Shown here: positions 40,435-49,772 of the stretch, piece after piece | How positions within the stretch are numbered: the first letter of the stretch is position 1 | Layout: the number at the start of each line of letters is the position of its first letter | Assembly: GCF_900141845.1 (NCBI RefSeq) | Contig: NZ_FQZB01000015.1 | Coordinates: 62,001-126,000 of the forward strand | Direction of reading: 5' to 3' | DNA length: 64,000 bases | From: Clostridium cavendishii DSM 21758 | GTDB lineage: Bacteria > Bacillota > Clostridia > Clostridiales > Clostridiaceae | Notes under the pieces: model-generated | Databases searched by the model: none | Told to the model about the DNA's origin: nothing | The model's input: the letters and a program-made list of their open reading frames with translations, nothing else | Program-made: the position numbers and the translations under genes

Positions 40435-41164
40435 AACAATGTTAAAAACTGAATTAAAGTTATCACTAAGAGGCATGGATATGTTCATTTTTGCAATCTG
40501 TATGCCAGTGATAGTAACTGTTATTTTAGGTGTTATTTATGGCAATAAACCAGCATTTTCTGGAGCAAATTTTACATTCATGGAACAATCCTTTGCTGCT
40601 GTATCAACTATTGCAATATGTGCAGGTGGTGTCATGGGTTTACCATTAGTATTATCTGAGTATCGGCACAGAAAGATATTAAAAAGATTTAGAGTAACAC
40701 CAGTTAGTCCATCTATGATTTTAGTAGTTCAAGGAGCAATCTATGCTTTATACGCTATTGTTTCATTAATTCTTGTTTATTTGACAGCAAAAATATTTTT
40801 CAAGTTTGAATTTAGAGGTTCATGGATAAACTTTTTAGGAGCATATACACTAGTAATGCTATCAATGTTTAGCATTGGATTTATGGTTGGAGGAATAGCG
40901 AAAAATATTAAAATGGCAAGTGTTATTGCAAGTATTTTATACTTTCCTATGCTTATATTCTCAGGAGCAACACTACCATATGAGGTTATGCCAACAGCAC
41001 TTCAAAAAGTAGCAGATGTATTACCGTTAACTCAGGGAATAAAACTTTTAAAAAGTGCAGCACTTAATTCAAACATGAATAACGTAACATCACCAATTTT
41101 AGTTGTAAGTATACTTGCTGTAATATGTATTGGGGTATCAATTAAGTTTTTTAGGTGGGAGTAA
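40418..41164 (+). CDS. ABC-2 type permease
   Basis: 248 residues with six helices, typical of ABC-2 permeases: GVMGLPLVLSEYRHRKILKRFRVTP between helices 2 and 3, and LIFSGATLPYEVMP before the last pair. Forms an efflux pump with the preceding ATPase; substrate unknown, perhaps an antibiotic sensed through the double-MerR protein. Confidence 0.9.
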   Translation: MMKIFKTMLKTELKLSLRGMDMFIFAICMPVIVTVILGVIYGNKPAFSGANFTFMEQSFAAVSTIAICAGGVMGLPLVLSEYRHRKILKRFRVTPVSPSMILVVQGAIYALYAIVSLILVYLTAKIFFKFEFRGSWINFLGAYTLVMLSMFSIGFMVGGIAKNIKMASVIASILYFPMLIFSGATLPYEVMPTALQKVADVLPLTQGIKLLKSAALNSNMNNVTSPILVVSILAVICIGVSIKFFRWE

Positions 41165-41220
41165 TTTTAAATTAATAAGGAATCGTATAAAGAACTGGTG
41201 ACTGAGGATAGTGAAATAAA

Positions 41221-41332
41221 TGATTAAAATGAGTTAAGAACATTTTTTAAATAATGATATATAGGGCAAAATAAGTTTTAACTTGATTTAATAAAGTAAG
41301 AACTTAGCTAGTTAATACTAAGTTCTTATTTT
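41221..41332. repeat. Intergenic repeat R4 copy 1 with terminator
   Basis: About 110 bp resembling 44925-45038. Ends in a 10-bp stem aagaacttag/ctaagttctt (41298-41307, 41318-41327) that serves as terminator between the ABC operon and the convergent LysR gene. Confidence 0.65.
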
Positions 41333-41450
41333 AAAGATATAAATAAGCATTTGTGCTACTCTTCCTGAATACAAAAAAGGTTAAGCATAATAGTGGTTAC
41401 TTAATATGATAAGGATTGTCTCCTTTAAAAATGTTATAAATTGCTACTTA

Positions 41451-42347
41451 TTAAGCATAGTTCAGTGTATCAAAATAATTAGAAATAGTTGATAAGAATA
41501 CCTTCATAGCTGGAGACATCCATCTGTTTTTGTTGAAGATTACCTGTGTGTATAAAAGAATATTACAGTCAGTTACTAAAATTTCATTAATAGTATGATT
41601 TTTTAGATTTTCCTTCAAGTTGAATTCTGGCAGTAGTGAAATGCCAAGCCCATTTTTTACATAGTCAATGATTGTATTAGTGCTACCAATATCTAGTAAG
41701 CAGTTTGCAGTTAACCTTTGAGCTGCAAGAAACTCTTCAAACACTTGACGATAATTACATCCCTTCTCTGTTAGTATAAACTTTTCTTTAGCTAGGTCTG
41801 ATAGATAAACATGCTCATTTGACATAGGATGTTTAGGTGAGCAGAAAAAAAGAATTCTTTCTTCTTTTTCAAAGGGAACTTCCCAATTAGAATTAAATAC
41901 TTTCTGATCTAGTAGAATAATAATATCTAATAATCCTTTCTCTAGCATTTTCATCAATTCTAAAGTCGTGGCAATTTTTACAATAAGACTAACATCGGGA
42001 TAGGTTTCCATATATTCCTTAATTATATTTATGTATTCTGAAACACTTAGTGATTCTAAAATTCCAATGTGTAGTTCACCACTAGGCTCATTCATATGAC
42101 TAATAGATTGTATAGCTTCCGCTTCATACTTTACCAATTTATTTGCATAAGTAAGAAATTCATGTCCCTTTTGGGATAAACTAATTCTTTTACCTTTACG
42201 TTCAAAAAGAGGAACTCCAAGTTCTTCTTCCAACTGTTTCATTTGAAGAGTTACTGTAGACTGTGCATATCCTAAACTTTCGCCAGCTTTTGAAAAACTA
42301 TTCATTTCAGCAACCTTAATAAAGGTTTTCACATTTCTAAGTTCCAT
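41451..42347 (-). CDS. LysR-family regulator
   Basis: 298 residues. Winged HTH at ~1-60 (TFIKVAEMNSFSKAGESLGYAQSTVTLQMKQLEEELG), then a two-lobed substrate-binding domain. Divergent from the EamA transporter gene across 192 bp, so it most likely controls that gene and itself. Confidence 0.9.
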   Translation of the reverse strand: MELRNVKTFIKVAEMNSFSKAGESLGYAQSTVTLQMKQLEEELGVPLFERKGKRISLSQKGHEFLTYANKLVKYEAEAIQSISHMNEPSGELHIGILESLSVSEYINIIKEYMETYPDVSLIVKIATTLELMKMLEKGLLDIIILLDQKVFNSNWEVPFEKEERILFFCSPKHPMSNEHVYLSDLAKEKFILTEKGCNYRQVFEEFLAAQRLTANCLLDIGSTNTIIDYVKNGLGISLLPEFNLKENLKNHTINEILVTDCNILLYTQVIFNKNRWMSPAMKVFLSTISNYFDTLNYA

Positions 42348-42539
42348 TTCATCACTCCAATATCAGTTTTTTTAATATAAGAATTCATATATTTCAATTT
42401 TACTAATAATTAAACCTATGATAATATGAAATCTCTATGAATGCAAGTGCTAATTCTATGTTTTATTCATGAAAATAATATAATTTCAATACATAGAATC
42501 CACAACATTTAAACTACTTAAAATGGAGTTGACTTAATT

Positions 42540-43406
42540 ATGAAACAAAAATTTAAAATGAACACAATGGCTTTATTTACGATATTACTTTGGGCATCTG
42601 CTTTCCCAATGACCAAAGTAGCTATGACACACTATACACCCAATTTATTGAGTTTTATTAGGTGTACTGTAGCATCTATTCTACTGCTAATTATTGGATT
42701 ATCTAACCGCATCAGAAAACCGCGAAAGAAGGACATGTTCTGGTTTTTACTGTCTGGTGGTTTTGGATTTACTATGTACATGATTTTATTTAATAACGGT
42801 ATCCAGACCCTGACTTCTGCGACTTCCAGTATAATTATCACAACTACTCCAATTATGACTACAGTGGTTGCGTCCAAGCTCTATGGAGAAAAGATTAAGA
42901 AGGTAGGGTGGTTAGCCATAGCGTTGGCCTTTTTAGGAGTTCTGATTCTTATGTTATGGGATGGTGTAGTATCTATTAATATCGGTCTAATCTGGACTGT
43001 TGGTGCTGCAATTGTTTTTTGTTGTTACAATATTTTAAACAGAAAACTTTCGTATATAGGGTATACGGCTTTAGAGATTGTTACATATAGCATGATTTCT
43101 GGTGCGATTTTACTTGCACTGTTCTCTATCCAAGAAGTGGGGCAGATAATGACTTCCGAACCAAGTCATGTTTTATCTGTTATATATCTTGGAATAATGC
43201 CTAGTGCAATTGCTTACCTTTTTTGGGGGAAAGCTATGTCCTTGGCAGATAAAACAAGTGAAGTAACTAATTTTATGTTTTTTATCCCATTATTTTCTAC
43301 CATGTTGGGATTTGTTTTATTGAAAGAAATTCCTAATATGGGTACTTTCATAGGAGGAGCTGTTATAATTTTAAGTGTCTTAATATTTAATCTAAAAGGC
43401 AAATAA
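42540..43406 (+). CDS. EamA/DMT-family transporter
   Basis: 288 residues, ten helices in two EamA repeats (LLWASAFPMTKVAMTHYTP at the start; LGIMPSAIAYLFWGKAMS in the second). Probably exports a metabolite such as an amino acid. Codon use (ccg, cgc, gcg) is clearly richer in GC than its surroundings, a hint of transfer together with the divergent LysR gene. Confidence 0.88.
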   Translation: MKQKFKMNTMALFTILLWASAFPMTKVAMTHYTPNLLSFIRCTVASILLLIIGLSNRIRKPRKKDMFWFLLSGGFGFTMYMILFNNGIQTLTSATSSIIITTTPIMTTVVASKLYGEKIKKVGWLAIALAFLGVLILMLWDGVVSINIGLIWTVGAAIVFCCYNILNRKLSYIGYTALEIVTYSMISGAILLALFSIQEVGQIMTSEPSHVLSVIYLGIMPSAIAYLFWGKAMSLADKTSEVTNFMFFIPLFSTMLGFVLLKEIPNMGTFIGGAVIILSVLIFNLKGK

Positions 43407-43506
43407 GAAATATATAAGGGTTATTTATTAAACAATTATAAAAGAAGAAATATAATAGTTGCAAAGTAATTTATATTAGGATTTAGGATAATTTCTTTTT
43501 AAAGTG

Positions 43507-43537
43507 TTGACCCTGACATCACGTCATAGTGTAATAT
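43507..43537 (+). promoter_or_regulatory. MerR-type promoter of the TipAS-like regulator
   Basis: -35 ttgacc (43507-43512), 19-bp spacer with the dyad tgac/gtca, -10 taatat (43532-43537). The over-long 19-bp spacer is the hallmark of promoters untwisted by MerR proteins. It lies 96 bp before the regulator gene, so tipA-like autoregulation is likely. Confidence 0.75.
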
Positions 43538-43632
43538 AAAGATAGAGCTTGAATATATTAACAAAATCTATAGCCGGCAAGATTCTTAAAAAATATTTTA
43601 AAGCTCTAAAATTAAGCTTTGAGGTGTAAATA

Positions 43633-44796
43633 GTGAAAACAGTAAAACAAATTTCGGATTTGACAGGAGTAAGTGTACGTGCGCTACATTATTACGATCA
43701 AATAGGGTTATTAAAACCAAGTGAAATTACAGAGTCAGGATATAGACTTTATGATGATGAAGCTCTTAAAACTCTGCAACAAATTCTATTTTTTAAAGAG
43801 CTTGACATACCTTTAAAAGATGTTAAAGAGATAATGCTAAGTCCTTATTTTGATAAGATGCAAGCATTAAAAAATCAGCAAAAACTACTCAAGTTAAAAA
43901 GAAAAAGATTGGATGGATTAATTGAGCTTATAAATAAAACATTAAAAGGGGAGGGGACGATGAATTTTAGAGAATTTGATATGAGTGAGTATTATAATGT
44001 GTTGGAAGAATTTAAAACAGAACATGAGGATAAGGTGATTAAAGTTTATGGTAGTTTAGATAAATATAATGAACTTATTGAAAAATGCAAATCTAAGGAA
44101 GATGAAATCGCTAAAATAGCTATAAAGAAATATGGAAGCATTGAAAAATATGCTGAAGCTGTAAAGAAAAATCTTAATAGTGGTGTTATAACCTTAGAAG
44201 AAAAGTTTGGTAAGTTTAAAAAAGATTTCTTAGAAGATAAGCATCCTAAATTAAAAGAATTGTATAGAAAGCTCACATCTGATTTAAGTAAAGATCCTTC
44301 TTCAAAGGAGATTCAACAAATTTCTAAAGAGATAACAAATATAGCTAAAAAAGATTATGAAGTTTTCCGAATGGAGAATGGAGATGATCATTGGTACTAT
44401 ATGGTGAAGATTTACTTAATATTTCCAGATTGGATAGAAAAAGTTGATGAGAAATATGGGGAAGGTGTATCTAAATTTATTGGAGAGTCTTTAAAAAGTT
44501 ATTTGGGAGATAAGCAACCTAAATTAGAAGAACTATATAAAAAGCTTACATCTGATTTAAGTAAAGATACTCATTCAAGGGAGATTCAACAAATCGTTGA
44601 ACAAATATCATGTGAAACTGAAAAGAATCACGAATTTTATAAAGTGGATATGGGAGAAAATTATTGGGAGTATACAGCAGAGCTTTATTTAAAAGAACCT
44701 ATTTATATAGAAGTAAACGATAAGAAATATGGAAGTGGTGCATCCAAATTTATTGGAGAAGCTTTTAAAATTTATTCTGAGAATAGAAAATCTTGA
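43633..44796 (+). CDS. MerR-family regulator with duplicated TipAS-like domain
   Basis: 387 residues. MerR HTH ~1-70 (KQISDLTGVSVRALHYYDQIGLL), dimer coiled coil (~75-110), and an internal Met (~112) that could start a separate ligand-binding protein as in tipA. Two related halves follow: KLTSDLSKDPSSKEIQQI near 215 and KLTSDLSKDTHSREIQQI near 300, each with a WxYxxxxY.. and FIGE..K part. GTG start. TipAS domains bind thiopeptide or other drugs. The duplication is unusual. Confidence 0.85.
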   Translation: MKTVKQISDLTGVSVRALHYYDQIGLLKPSEITESGYRLYDDEALKTLQQILFFKELDIPLKDVKEIMLSPYFDKMQALKNQQKLLKLKRKRLDGLIELINKTLKGEGTMNFREFDMSEYYNVLEEFKTEHEDKVIKVYGSLDKYNELIEKCKSKEDEIAKIAIKKYGSIEKYAEAVKKNLNSGVITLEEKFGKFKKDFLEDKHPKLKELYRKLTSDLSKDPSSKEIQQISKEITNIAKKDYEVFRMENGDDHWYYMVKIYLIFPDWIEKVDEKYGEGVSKFIGESLKSYLGDKQPKLEELYKKLTSDLSKDTHSREIQQIVEQISCETEKNHEFYKVDMGENYWEYTAELYLKEPIYIEVNDKKYGSGASKFIGEAFKIYSENRKS

Positions 44797-44924
44797 ATTT
44801 AGAACTATGAATGATTTGACATAGAGGTAGATATTTTTTTATTAACTAAAGAGAGAAAGTTAGCTAAAGTTATTGGTGGGTAAATAACTGATTACTAAAG
44901 TATAATTAAAAAAGTTAATGAAAA

Positions 44925-45038
44925 GTATAATTAAAATAAGTTAAAAAAATTTTGAGAGATAATGCTGTATAGAGTAAAATAAACTTTCAACTGATTTAAT
45001 ACAATAAGAACTTAGTTAATAAACACTAAGTTCTTATT
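44925..45038. repeat. Intergenic repeat R4 copy 2 with terminator
   Basis: Related to 41221-41332. Ends in perfect 13-bp arms aataagaacttag (45003-45015) and ctaagttcttatt (45026-45038), a bidirectional terminator between the MerR-TipAS and DUF6506 genes. Confidence 0.65.
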
Positions 45039-45085
45039 ACAAAAAAATAAGCAATTAATTTAGTTTTTCTAAGTTATAATAAATT

Positions 45086-45394
45086 TTAATTATTAAATAG
45101 TTCATCACCACTCTTGAAATCAAAGCCAGGATGATGATCAAATTTGACTGCTCCAACGGATGCTTTACCTTTTACTGCCTTACTAACAAGTGCTATTCCT
45201 TCATTTCCGAATCCAGCACAAAGTTCTATTGCCTTAACTCCTTGATTAACTAGTTCTTTAGCAACATGAACAGCTTCATTATAATTTTTTACACCAATTA
45301 CGGTTAGATTTACAACAGGAGTTTCAATTAGAGATTTGTGAGTTGTGTAATCAACCTCTGGCGCTACAAAAATAAATGCTGCATTAACTTTCAT
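45086..45394 (-). CDS. DUF6506-family protein
   Basis: 102 residues: NAAFIFVAPEVDYTTHKSLI, ELCAGFGNEGIALVSKAVKG and AVKFDHHPGFDFKSGDELF. The pattern matches the small family I recall as DUF6506. No known function. AAAGGTGG precedes ATG. It lies downstream of the AraC gene on the same strand and may be its target. Confidence 0.75.
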   Translation of the reverse strand: MKVNAAFIFVAPEVDYTTHKSLIETPVVNLTVIGVKNYNEAVHVAKELVNQGVKAIELCAGFGNEGIALVSKAVKGKASVGAVKFDHHPGFDFKSGDELFNN

Positions 45395-45497
45395 AGATAA
45401 CTACCACCTTTCTTATATACTTTAAATAAGTTTTATTTATTTTTAAGCACAAATATATGGTAGCATATTATAAAAAAAAATAATTGTAAGATATTGC

Positions 45498-46259
45498 TCA
45501 TTTTCTTACAAGATTTTTTTTATAATCTTGAATAGATATGCCCATCTGTCTTTTGAATATTTTACATAAATGACTTGAATCTGATAAATTTAAGTTAACA
45601 GCTAAATCAGTTTCAGATTTAACATCAAAAACTTCTTTTCTTATAACTCTCATTTTTGACTGAATATAATACTGATAAGGAGTCACACCCATTTCTTTTT
45701 TAAAGATCCGAATTAAATGGAACTTTGATAAATAAAATGATTTTGCTAGAGTGTCTAAATCAAAGTTTTCTGTTGCATTCTTTTTTATATATTCGCAAAT
45801 TGATAATACAGTTTCATTTGGTTGATTTTTTTCTATCAAAGAGTTGTTAGTTATAGTATTATTAATTAATTTGAGAATGGAAGTCAAAAGTTGAATTTCA
45901 TCATTATTTTCTCTAAAAGTATCACATAAAGTCAATATTTCATCATTAGATTGTAGTGTAAGAAAATATTTATTAAAATGAAGATTTTCTATTTGTTTTT
46001 TTAACTCATTTTTAAAACATATAGTTATGTAATTATATTGGGAATTTGTAGTTATAGAGATCCCAGTATTGGATGGAAGAATAAAAAGCATAGGTTCCTT
46101 TAATAAACATTTGCTATTATTTATAGTAAATAGTGCGGACCCTTTAGTAATAGCTCCGACACAAAAACACTCATGACTATGAAGAGGAAAACAGTGGCTA
46201 CTTTCTCCATATAATATTTCTACTGAACCTTTCTCATAAAATTTAATAATATTTTTCAT
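45498..46259 (-). CDS. AraC-family regulator with N-terminal cupin
   Basis: 253 residues. A cupin sensor (~5-90: HCFPLHSHECFCVGAITKG) is followed by the two-HTH AraC domain (~150-250: LAKSFYLSKFHLIRIFKKEMG; NLSDSSHLCKIFKRQMG). One-component regulator; ligand unknown. AGGAGAAA precedes ATG. The 335-bp gap 46260-46594 beyond it shows no gene. Confidence 0.88.
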   Translation of the reverse strand: MKNIIKFYEKGSVEILYGESSHCFPLHSHECFCVGAITKGSALFTINNSKCLLKEPMLFILPSNTGISITTNSQYNYITICFKNELKKQIENLHFNKYFLTLQSNDEILTLCDTFRENNDEIQLLTSILKLINNTITNNSLIEKNQPNETVLSICEYIKKNATENFDLDTLAKSFYLSKFHLIRIFKKEMGVTPYQYYIQSKMRVIRKEVFDVKSETDLAVNLNLSDSSHLCKIFKRQMGISIQDYKKNLVRK

Positions 46260-46594
46260 ACTATATTTCTCCTAATTTAAAATGGTGTACATTACAATAA
46301 TAGAAAAATATAAAAAATAATACAATACATAATTAATAATGTAAATATATAAAGTAGGATTTATTAATACTAGAATTTCTAGGTTTAATTACAATAAAAA
46401 ACATTTGGCATATATGTACATAAAGTTAATAATTTTAGTTATTGGTGATACTTAGTTAATGTTATTTATATATGCTGAAATAGTATTCCGAAATAATAAA
46501 AGATTAGATGATTAATAGGAAAAGAATCCTAGGTGTATTATAATAATACATATTTAAGAAATTTATATTTGTAATTTATTCTGGAGGTATATTA

Positions 46595-47413
46595 GTGTTT
46601 AAAATTGGGGAGTTTTCAAAGTTAACTCAAGTGTCTATTAGAATGTTAAGATATTATGATGAGATTGGATTATTAAAACCAGCAAAAGTTGACTTATTTA
46701 CAGGATATAGAATGTATTCTGCAGAACAGATACCAATATTACAAAAAATTATTTTATTAAGAGATACTAAATTCACTACGGTAGAAATAAAAGATATAAT
46801 ACAAAGATGTAATGAGGTAAGCATATTAGACGAATTAAAAGAAAAGAAAATACAGATTAATAATGAAATAGCTAAAGAAAAACAACGGATAGATAAGATA
46901 GATAGTGCAATAAAAGAAATTGAAGAGGAAAAATTCAAAATACATTGTAATATAAACTTTAAAAAGGTAGATAGTACTTTAATTCTATCTACAAGAGATA
47001 TAATACCAACATATTTTCATGAAGGAATTTTGTGGGAGAGGTTATGTGATTTTATTAGAAGAGAAAACATTTCTATAAAGCAGGATATGTATGATAATAT
47101 TGCTTTATATCATGATATAGAGCATAAGGATGAAAATGTGGATGTTGAAGTTGGAGTGGTTGTGAATAAAATCGGAGAAAATAAGGACGGATTTATATAT
47201 AGAGAAGTTGAACCTGTTACTAAGATTGCTTATGCAATGGTATATGGTCCTTATAATAATTTAGCAAGAGCATATGAAGATTTAGCATATTGGATTGAAA
47301 GTCATAATGAGCATATGGCGAATAAACCTTCTAGGCAGATATGTCATATATCTGGTGAGGATGTAGATGATCCAGAAGAATATCTTACTGAAATACAAAT
47401 TCCATTAGAATAA
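46595..47413 (+). CDS. MerR-family regulator with GyrI-like effector domain
   Basis: 272 residues. MerR HTH ~1-70 (IGEFSKLTQVSIRMLRYYDEIGLL), coiled coil ~78-115, and a GyrI-like domain (~120-272: AYAMVYGPYNNLARAYEDLAYWI), the BmrR layout that senses lipophilic drugs. GTG start with GGAGG upstream. A MerR-type promoter lies directly after its stop and drives the TrmO-like gene. Confidence 0.88.
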   Translation: MFKIGEFSKLTQVSIRMLRYYDEIGLLKPAKVDLFTGYRMYSAEQIPILQKIILLRDTKFTTVEIKDIIQRCNEVSILDELKEKKIQINNEIAKEKQRIDKIDSAIKEIEEEKFKIHCNINFKKVDSTLILSTRDIIPTYFHEGILWERLCDFIRRENISIKQDMYDNIALYHDIEHKDENVDVEVGVVVNKIGENKDGFIYREVEPVTKIAYAMVYGPYNNLARAYEDLAYWIESHNEHMANKPSRQICHISGEDVDDPEEYLTEIQIPLE

Positions 47414-47418
47414 TTATA

Positions 47419-47449
47419 TTGACTCTCACATCATGTGAGGGTCTATTAT
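47419..47449 (+). promoter_or_regulatory. MerR-type promoter before the TrmO-like gene
   Basis: -35 ttgact (47419-47424), 19-bp spacer holding ctcaca-tca-tgtgag (47425-47439), -10 tattat (47444-47449). The spacing and dyad are diagnostic for MerR activation. The regulator is encoded just upstream. Confidence 0.8.
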
Positions 47450-47480
47450 CTATTTATAATATAAATAGGAGGTATTCATT

Positions 47481-47948
47481 ATGGAATTAAAAGAAATTGG
47501 TAAAATCAAAACTGAAGAAGAAAATATGTTTATTCAAATTAATAAGGAGTATATAAAAGGCTTGCAAGGATTAGAAGGCTTTAGTCATATTGATGTACTA
47601 TGGTGGTTTGATAAATGTGATAATAGTAATAGTAGAAGTGTTTTAGAAGTTAAGAAGCCATATAAGAATTCACCTGAAAAGTTAGGGGTTTTTTCAACTA
47701 GATCTCCTGAAAGACCTAATCCAATAGCGTTGTCTGTCACTCAGGTAACACATATCGATTATGAAAAAGGGATAATTTATATTACTTATATTGATGCAAT
47801 GAATGATAGTAGTATTTTAGACTTGAAACCTTATACTCCAAGCTTAGACAAAGTAGAGAAACCTTATGTTCCACAATGGTGTAGTCATTGGCCTTTGTGT
47901 TATGAAAAGTCTGGAGATTTTGATTGGCAAAATGAGTTTTTATTTTAA
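47481..47948 (+). CDS. TrmO/TsaA-family methyltransferase
   Basis: 155 residues. The family core GVFSTRSPERPNPIALSV (~72-89) and LDLKPYTPSLD (~115) are present; TrmO methylates t6A at tRNA position 37 using SAM. The C-terminal ~20 residues are rich in Trp and Cys (VPQWCSHWPLCY). It stands behind a MerR-type promoter, suggesting induction by the drug or metabolite sensed at 46595, unlike a housekeeping tRNA enzyme. It could be a specialised paralogue. Confidence 0.8.
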   Translation: MELKEIGKIKTEEENMFIQINKEYIKGLQGLEGFSHIDVLWWFDKCDNSNSRSVLEVKKPYKNSPEKLGVFSTRSPERPNPIALSVTQVTHIDYEKGIIYITYIDAMNDSSILDLKPYTPSLDKVEKPYVPQWCSHWPLCYEKSGDFDWQNEFLF

Positions 47949-47989
47949 TAAAGATTAAATATATTATATAAATTTATTTTTGTAAAATA

Positions 47990-48036
47990 TTCAATAAGAA
48001 TGAGGAGTACGAGAAATCAATACTCCTTATTTTTAA
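47990..48036 (+). terminator. Terminator after the TrmO-like gene
   Basis: aatgaggagta and tactccttatt around a 12-nt loop, then a T run; one mismatch in the stem. Confidence 0.6.
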
Positions 48037-48206
48037 AATTTTATAATATAAATATCACACTTTATATAAAGGCAACATATATTCTTAGCACAGGGAAGGA
48101 GTGAAAAAATATTGGAAAACTATTTAGAATATTAATTTACAATATTTATTACTTAAGAATATTTAAGTATGCTGATAATTTATTTTATAGGTGCCTTTTA
48201 TATAAC

Positions 48207-49556
48207 TTAAATCAAATCATCTAAACCATTAACGGTAGCTTGTTCATCTTCATCAATAGGAATGATTATACATTTTTGACCGTCAATTATTTGAGATTTT
48301 ATTTTAGGTATCTTTTCAGGCTTCACTTGAAGTATAACATCATAATTAGGAGTAAGGTTATTACCATCCTCATTAATAGTTTGAGACTCTTCAAGGTTAT
48401 GTTCTAAAGTGTCAGTTAAAATCATATTATCATTATTAGTTTCTGTAGAAAATTGAGCTTCATTATCCACAGCAGTCTCTTGTTTAACTTCCTCAAGCCT
48501 AGCTTGAAGTACTTGTACTTGTTTCTCAAGTTGTTCTTCCCTTCTTCTTTGGGCGTTTGCCTTAAGTGCTTTGGAATCAATTAAATGTTCTGCTAAAGGT
48601 ATATCCTCACCAAAACTTTCTACATAAGATTTTTCAATTTTAGTAGTAGCTTCTTCAGGAACACCACTTTCTACTAAAAGATTTTGTATATCTTTTTGTG
48701 TTAAGGTTATAGGTTCACTATCTGGATCATCATATATTTCGTTATATTCATCTATCATTGTATTAAGGTTTTCTTGCACTTCCATGAAAATTTTCTCAGC
48801 TTTTTCTTCATCAGCACTAATAGAATCTTTGATAATTGATTGGAAGGTTTCCTTTTGGATAGTGGCAGTTTGTTTTGCAGAGCAACCTAAAGCAGCTTCC
48901 ATTAATTCAGGATGAGGATCTTTTGCATTTTTAGTGTAATACATAACTGAGTTAACATCCGAACTACGGTTAATAAAAGCAGGGAATACAAAGCCAAGAG
49001 TTGGGGTTTCTACTACCCAATCTCTAATACGGGCCTTTATTTTCTGTTCTTCTTCGAAGTATCTAAGTCCAGGATCTGAAAGGGAAACAGGACATATTGC
49101 ACACAGAATATATTCATATACTTCTTCAGATTCATCTATCTTAGCGTTATCAGTAGTCTTAGTAATAACATCATAAGCATCATGAAAAACTAGTATTAAA
49201 AAATTACCAGTATAGTCATAACTATTTATAATGGATTCGTAAAAATCTTCAAGCAGATTATCATCCTTTAGTTGGCTCTTTTTTAGCTGCATAAGAGAAA
49301 TCTGTTTTTCATTTTCAAGATTTTCATTAAGTGGAAAGTTAAGTTCTAAAATATTATTACCAATAGTTCCAGATAGGATTTTTTTAGCAATTTCTAAGTA
49401 CTTAAAGTACTCATCTTCATCTAAGTTTAAAAAGGTTTCTCTAAAAGTTAAAATAATATTTTTTTCACCATTAACATAGCAACCACACATTTTAGTGAAG
49501 GTGCAATGATCTTTCTTAAAACGTTTTTTTAACTCAAGTATATCTTTTTTTCTCAT
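48207..49556 (-). CDS. DUF4317 protein
   Basis: 449 residues. It starts MRKKDILELKKRFKKD and contains CGCYVNGEK and FPAFINRSSDVNSVMYYTKN, the signature of the clostridial DUF4317 family. A long charged coiled-coil/low-complexity stretch (~335-410) precedes the end. Function unknown. The start at 49556 has GGGGG 8 bases upstream, so the earlier in-frame ATG at 49595 is not used. Confidence 0.82.
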   Translation of the reverse strand: MRKKDILELKKRFKKDHCTFTKMCGCYVNGEKNIILTFRETFLNLDEDEYFKYLEIAKKILSGTIGNNILELNFPLNENLENEKQISLMQLKKSQLKDDNLLEDFYESIINSYDYTGNFLILVFHDAYDVITKTTDNAKIDESEEVYEYILCAICPVSLSDPGLRYFEEEQKIKARIRDWVVETPTLGFVFPAFINRSSDVNSVMYYTKNAKDPHPELMEAALGCSAKQTATIQKETFQSIIKDSISADEEKAEKIFMEVQENLNTMIDEYNEIYDDPDSEPITLTQKDIQNLLVESGVPEEATTKIEKSYVESFGEDIPLAEHLIDSKALKANAQRRREEQLEKQVQVLQARLEEVKQETAVDNEAQFSTETNNDNMILTDTLEHNLEESQTINEDGNNLTPNYDVILQVKPEKIPKIKSQIIDGQKCIIIPIDEDEQATVNGLDDLI

Positions 49557-49772
49557 ATATAAACCCCCATCTAGTTTTTTCAATTTTATAGACATTAATT
49601 AATACATTATTAAGTATAATATTTTTTTTATATTAATTAAAGATTTTATTAAGTAAATTTAAATTAGATTATGTGTTTATATATTCTTTAGAAAGTCATA
49701 TTTTAACTGCAGTATAATATTTGTTATAATATAGAGAGATTATAGAATATAATAGATGAGGAACGAAAAGAT

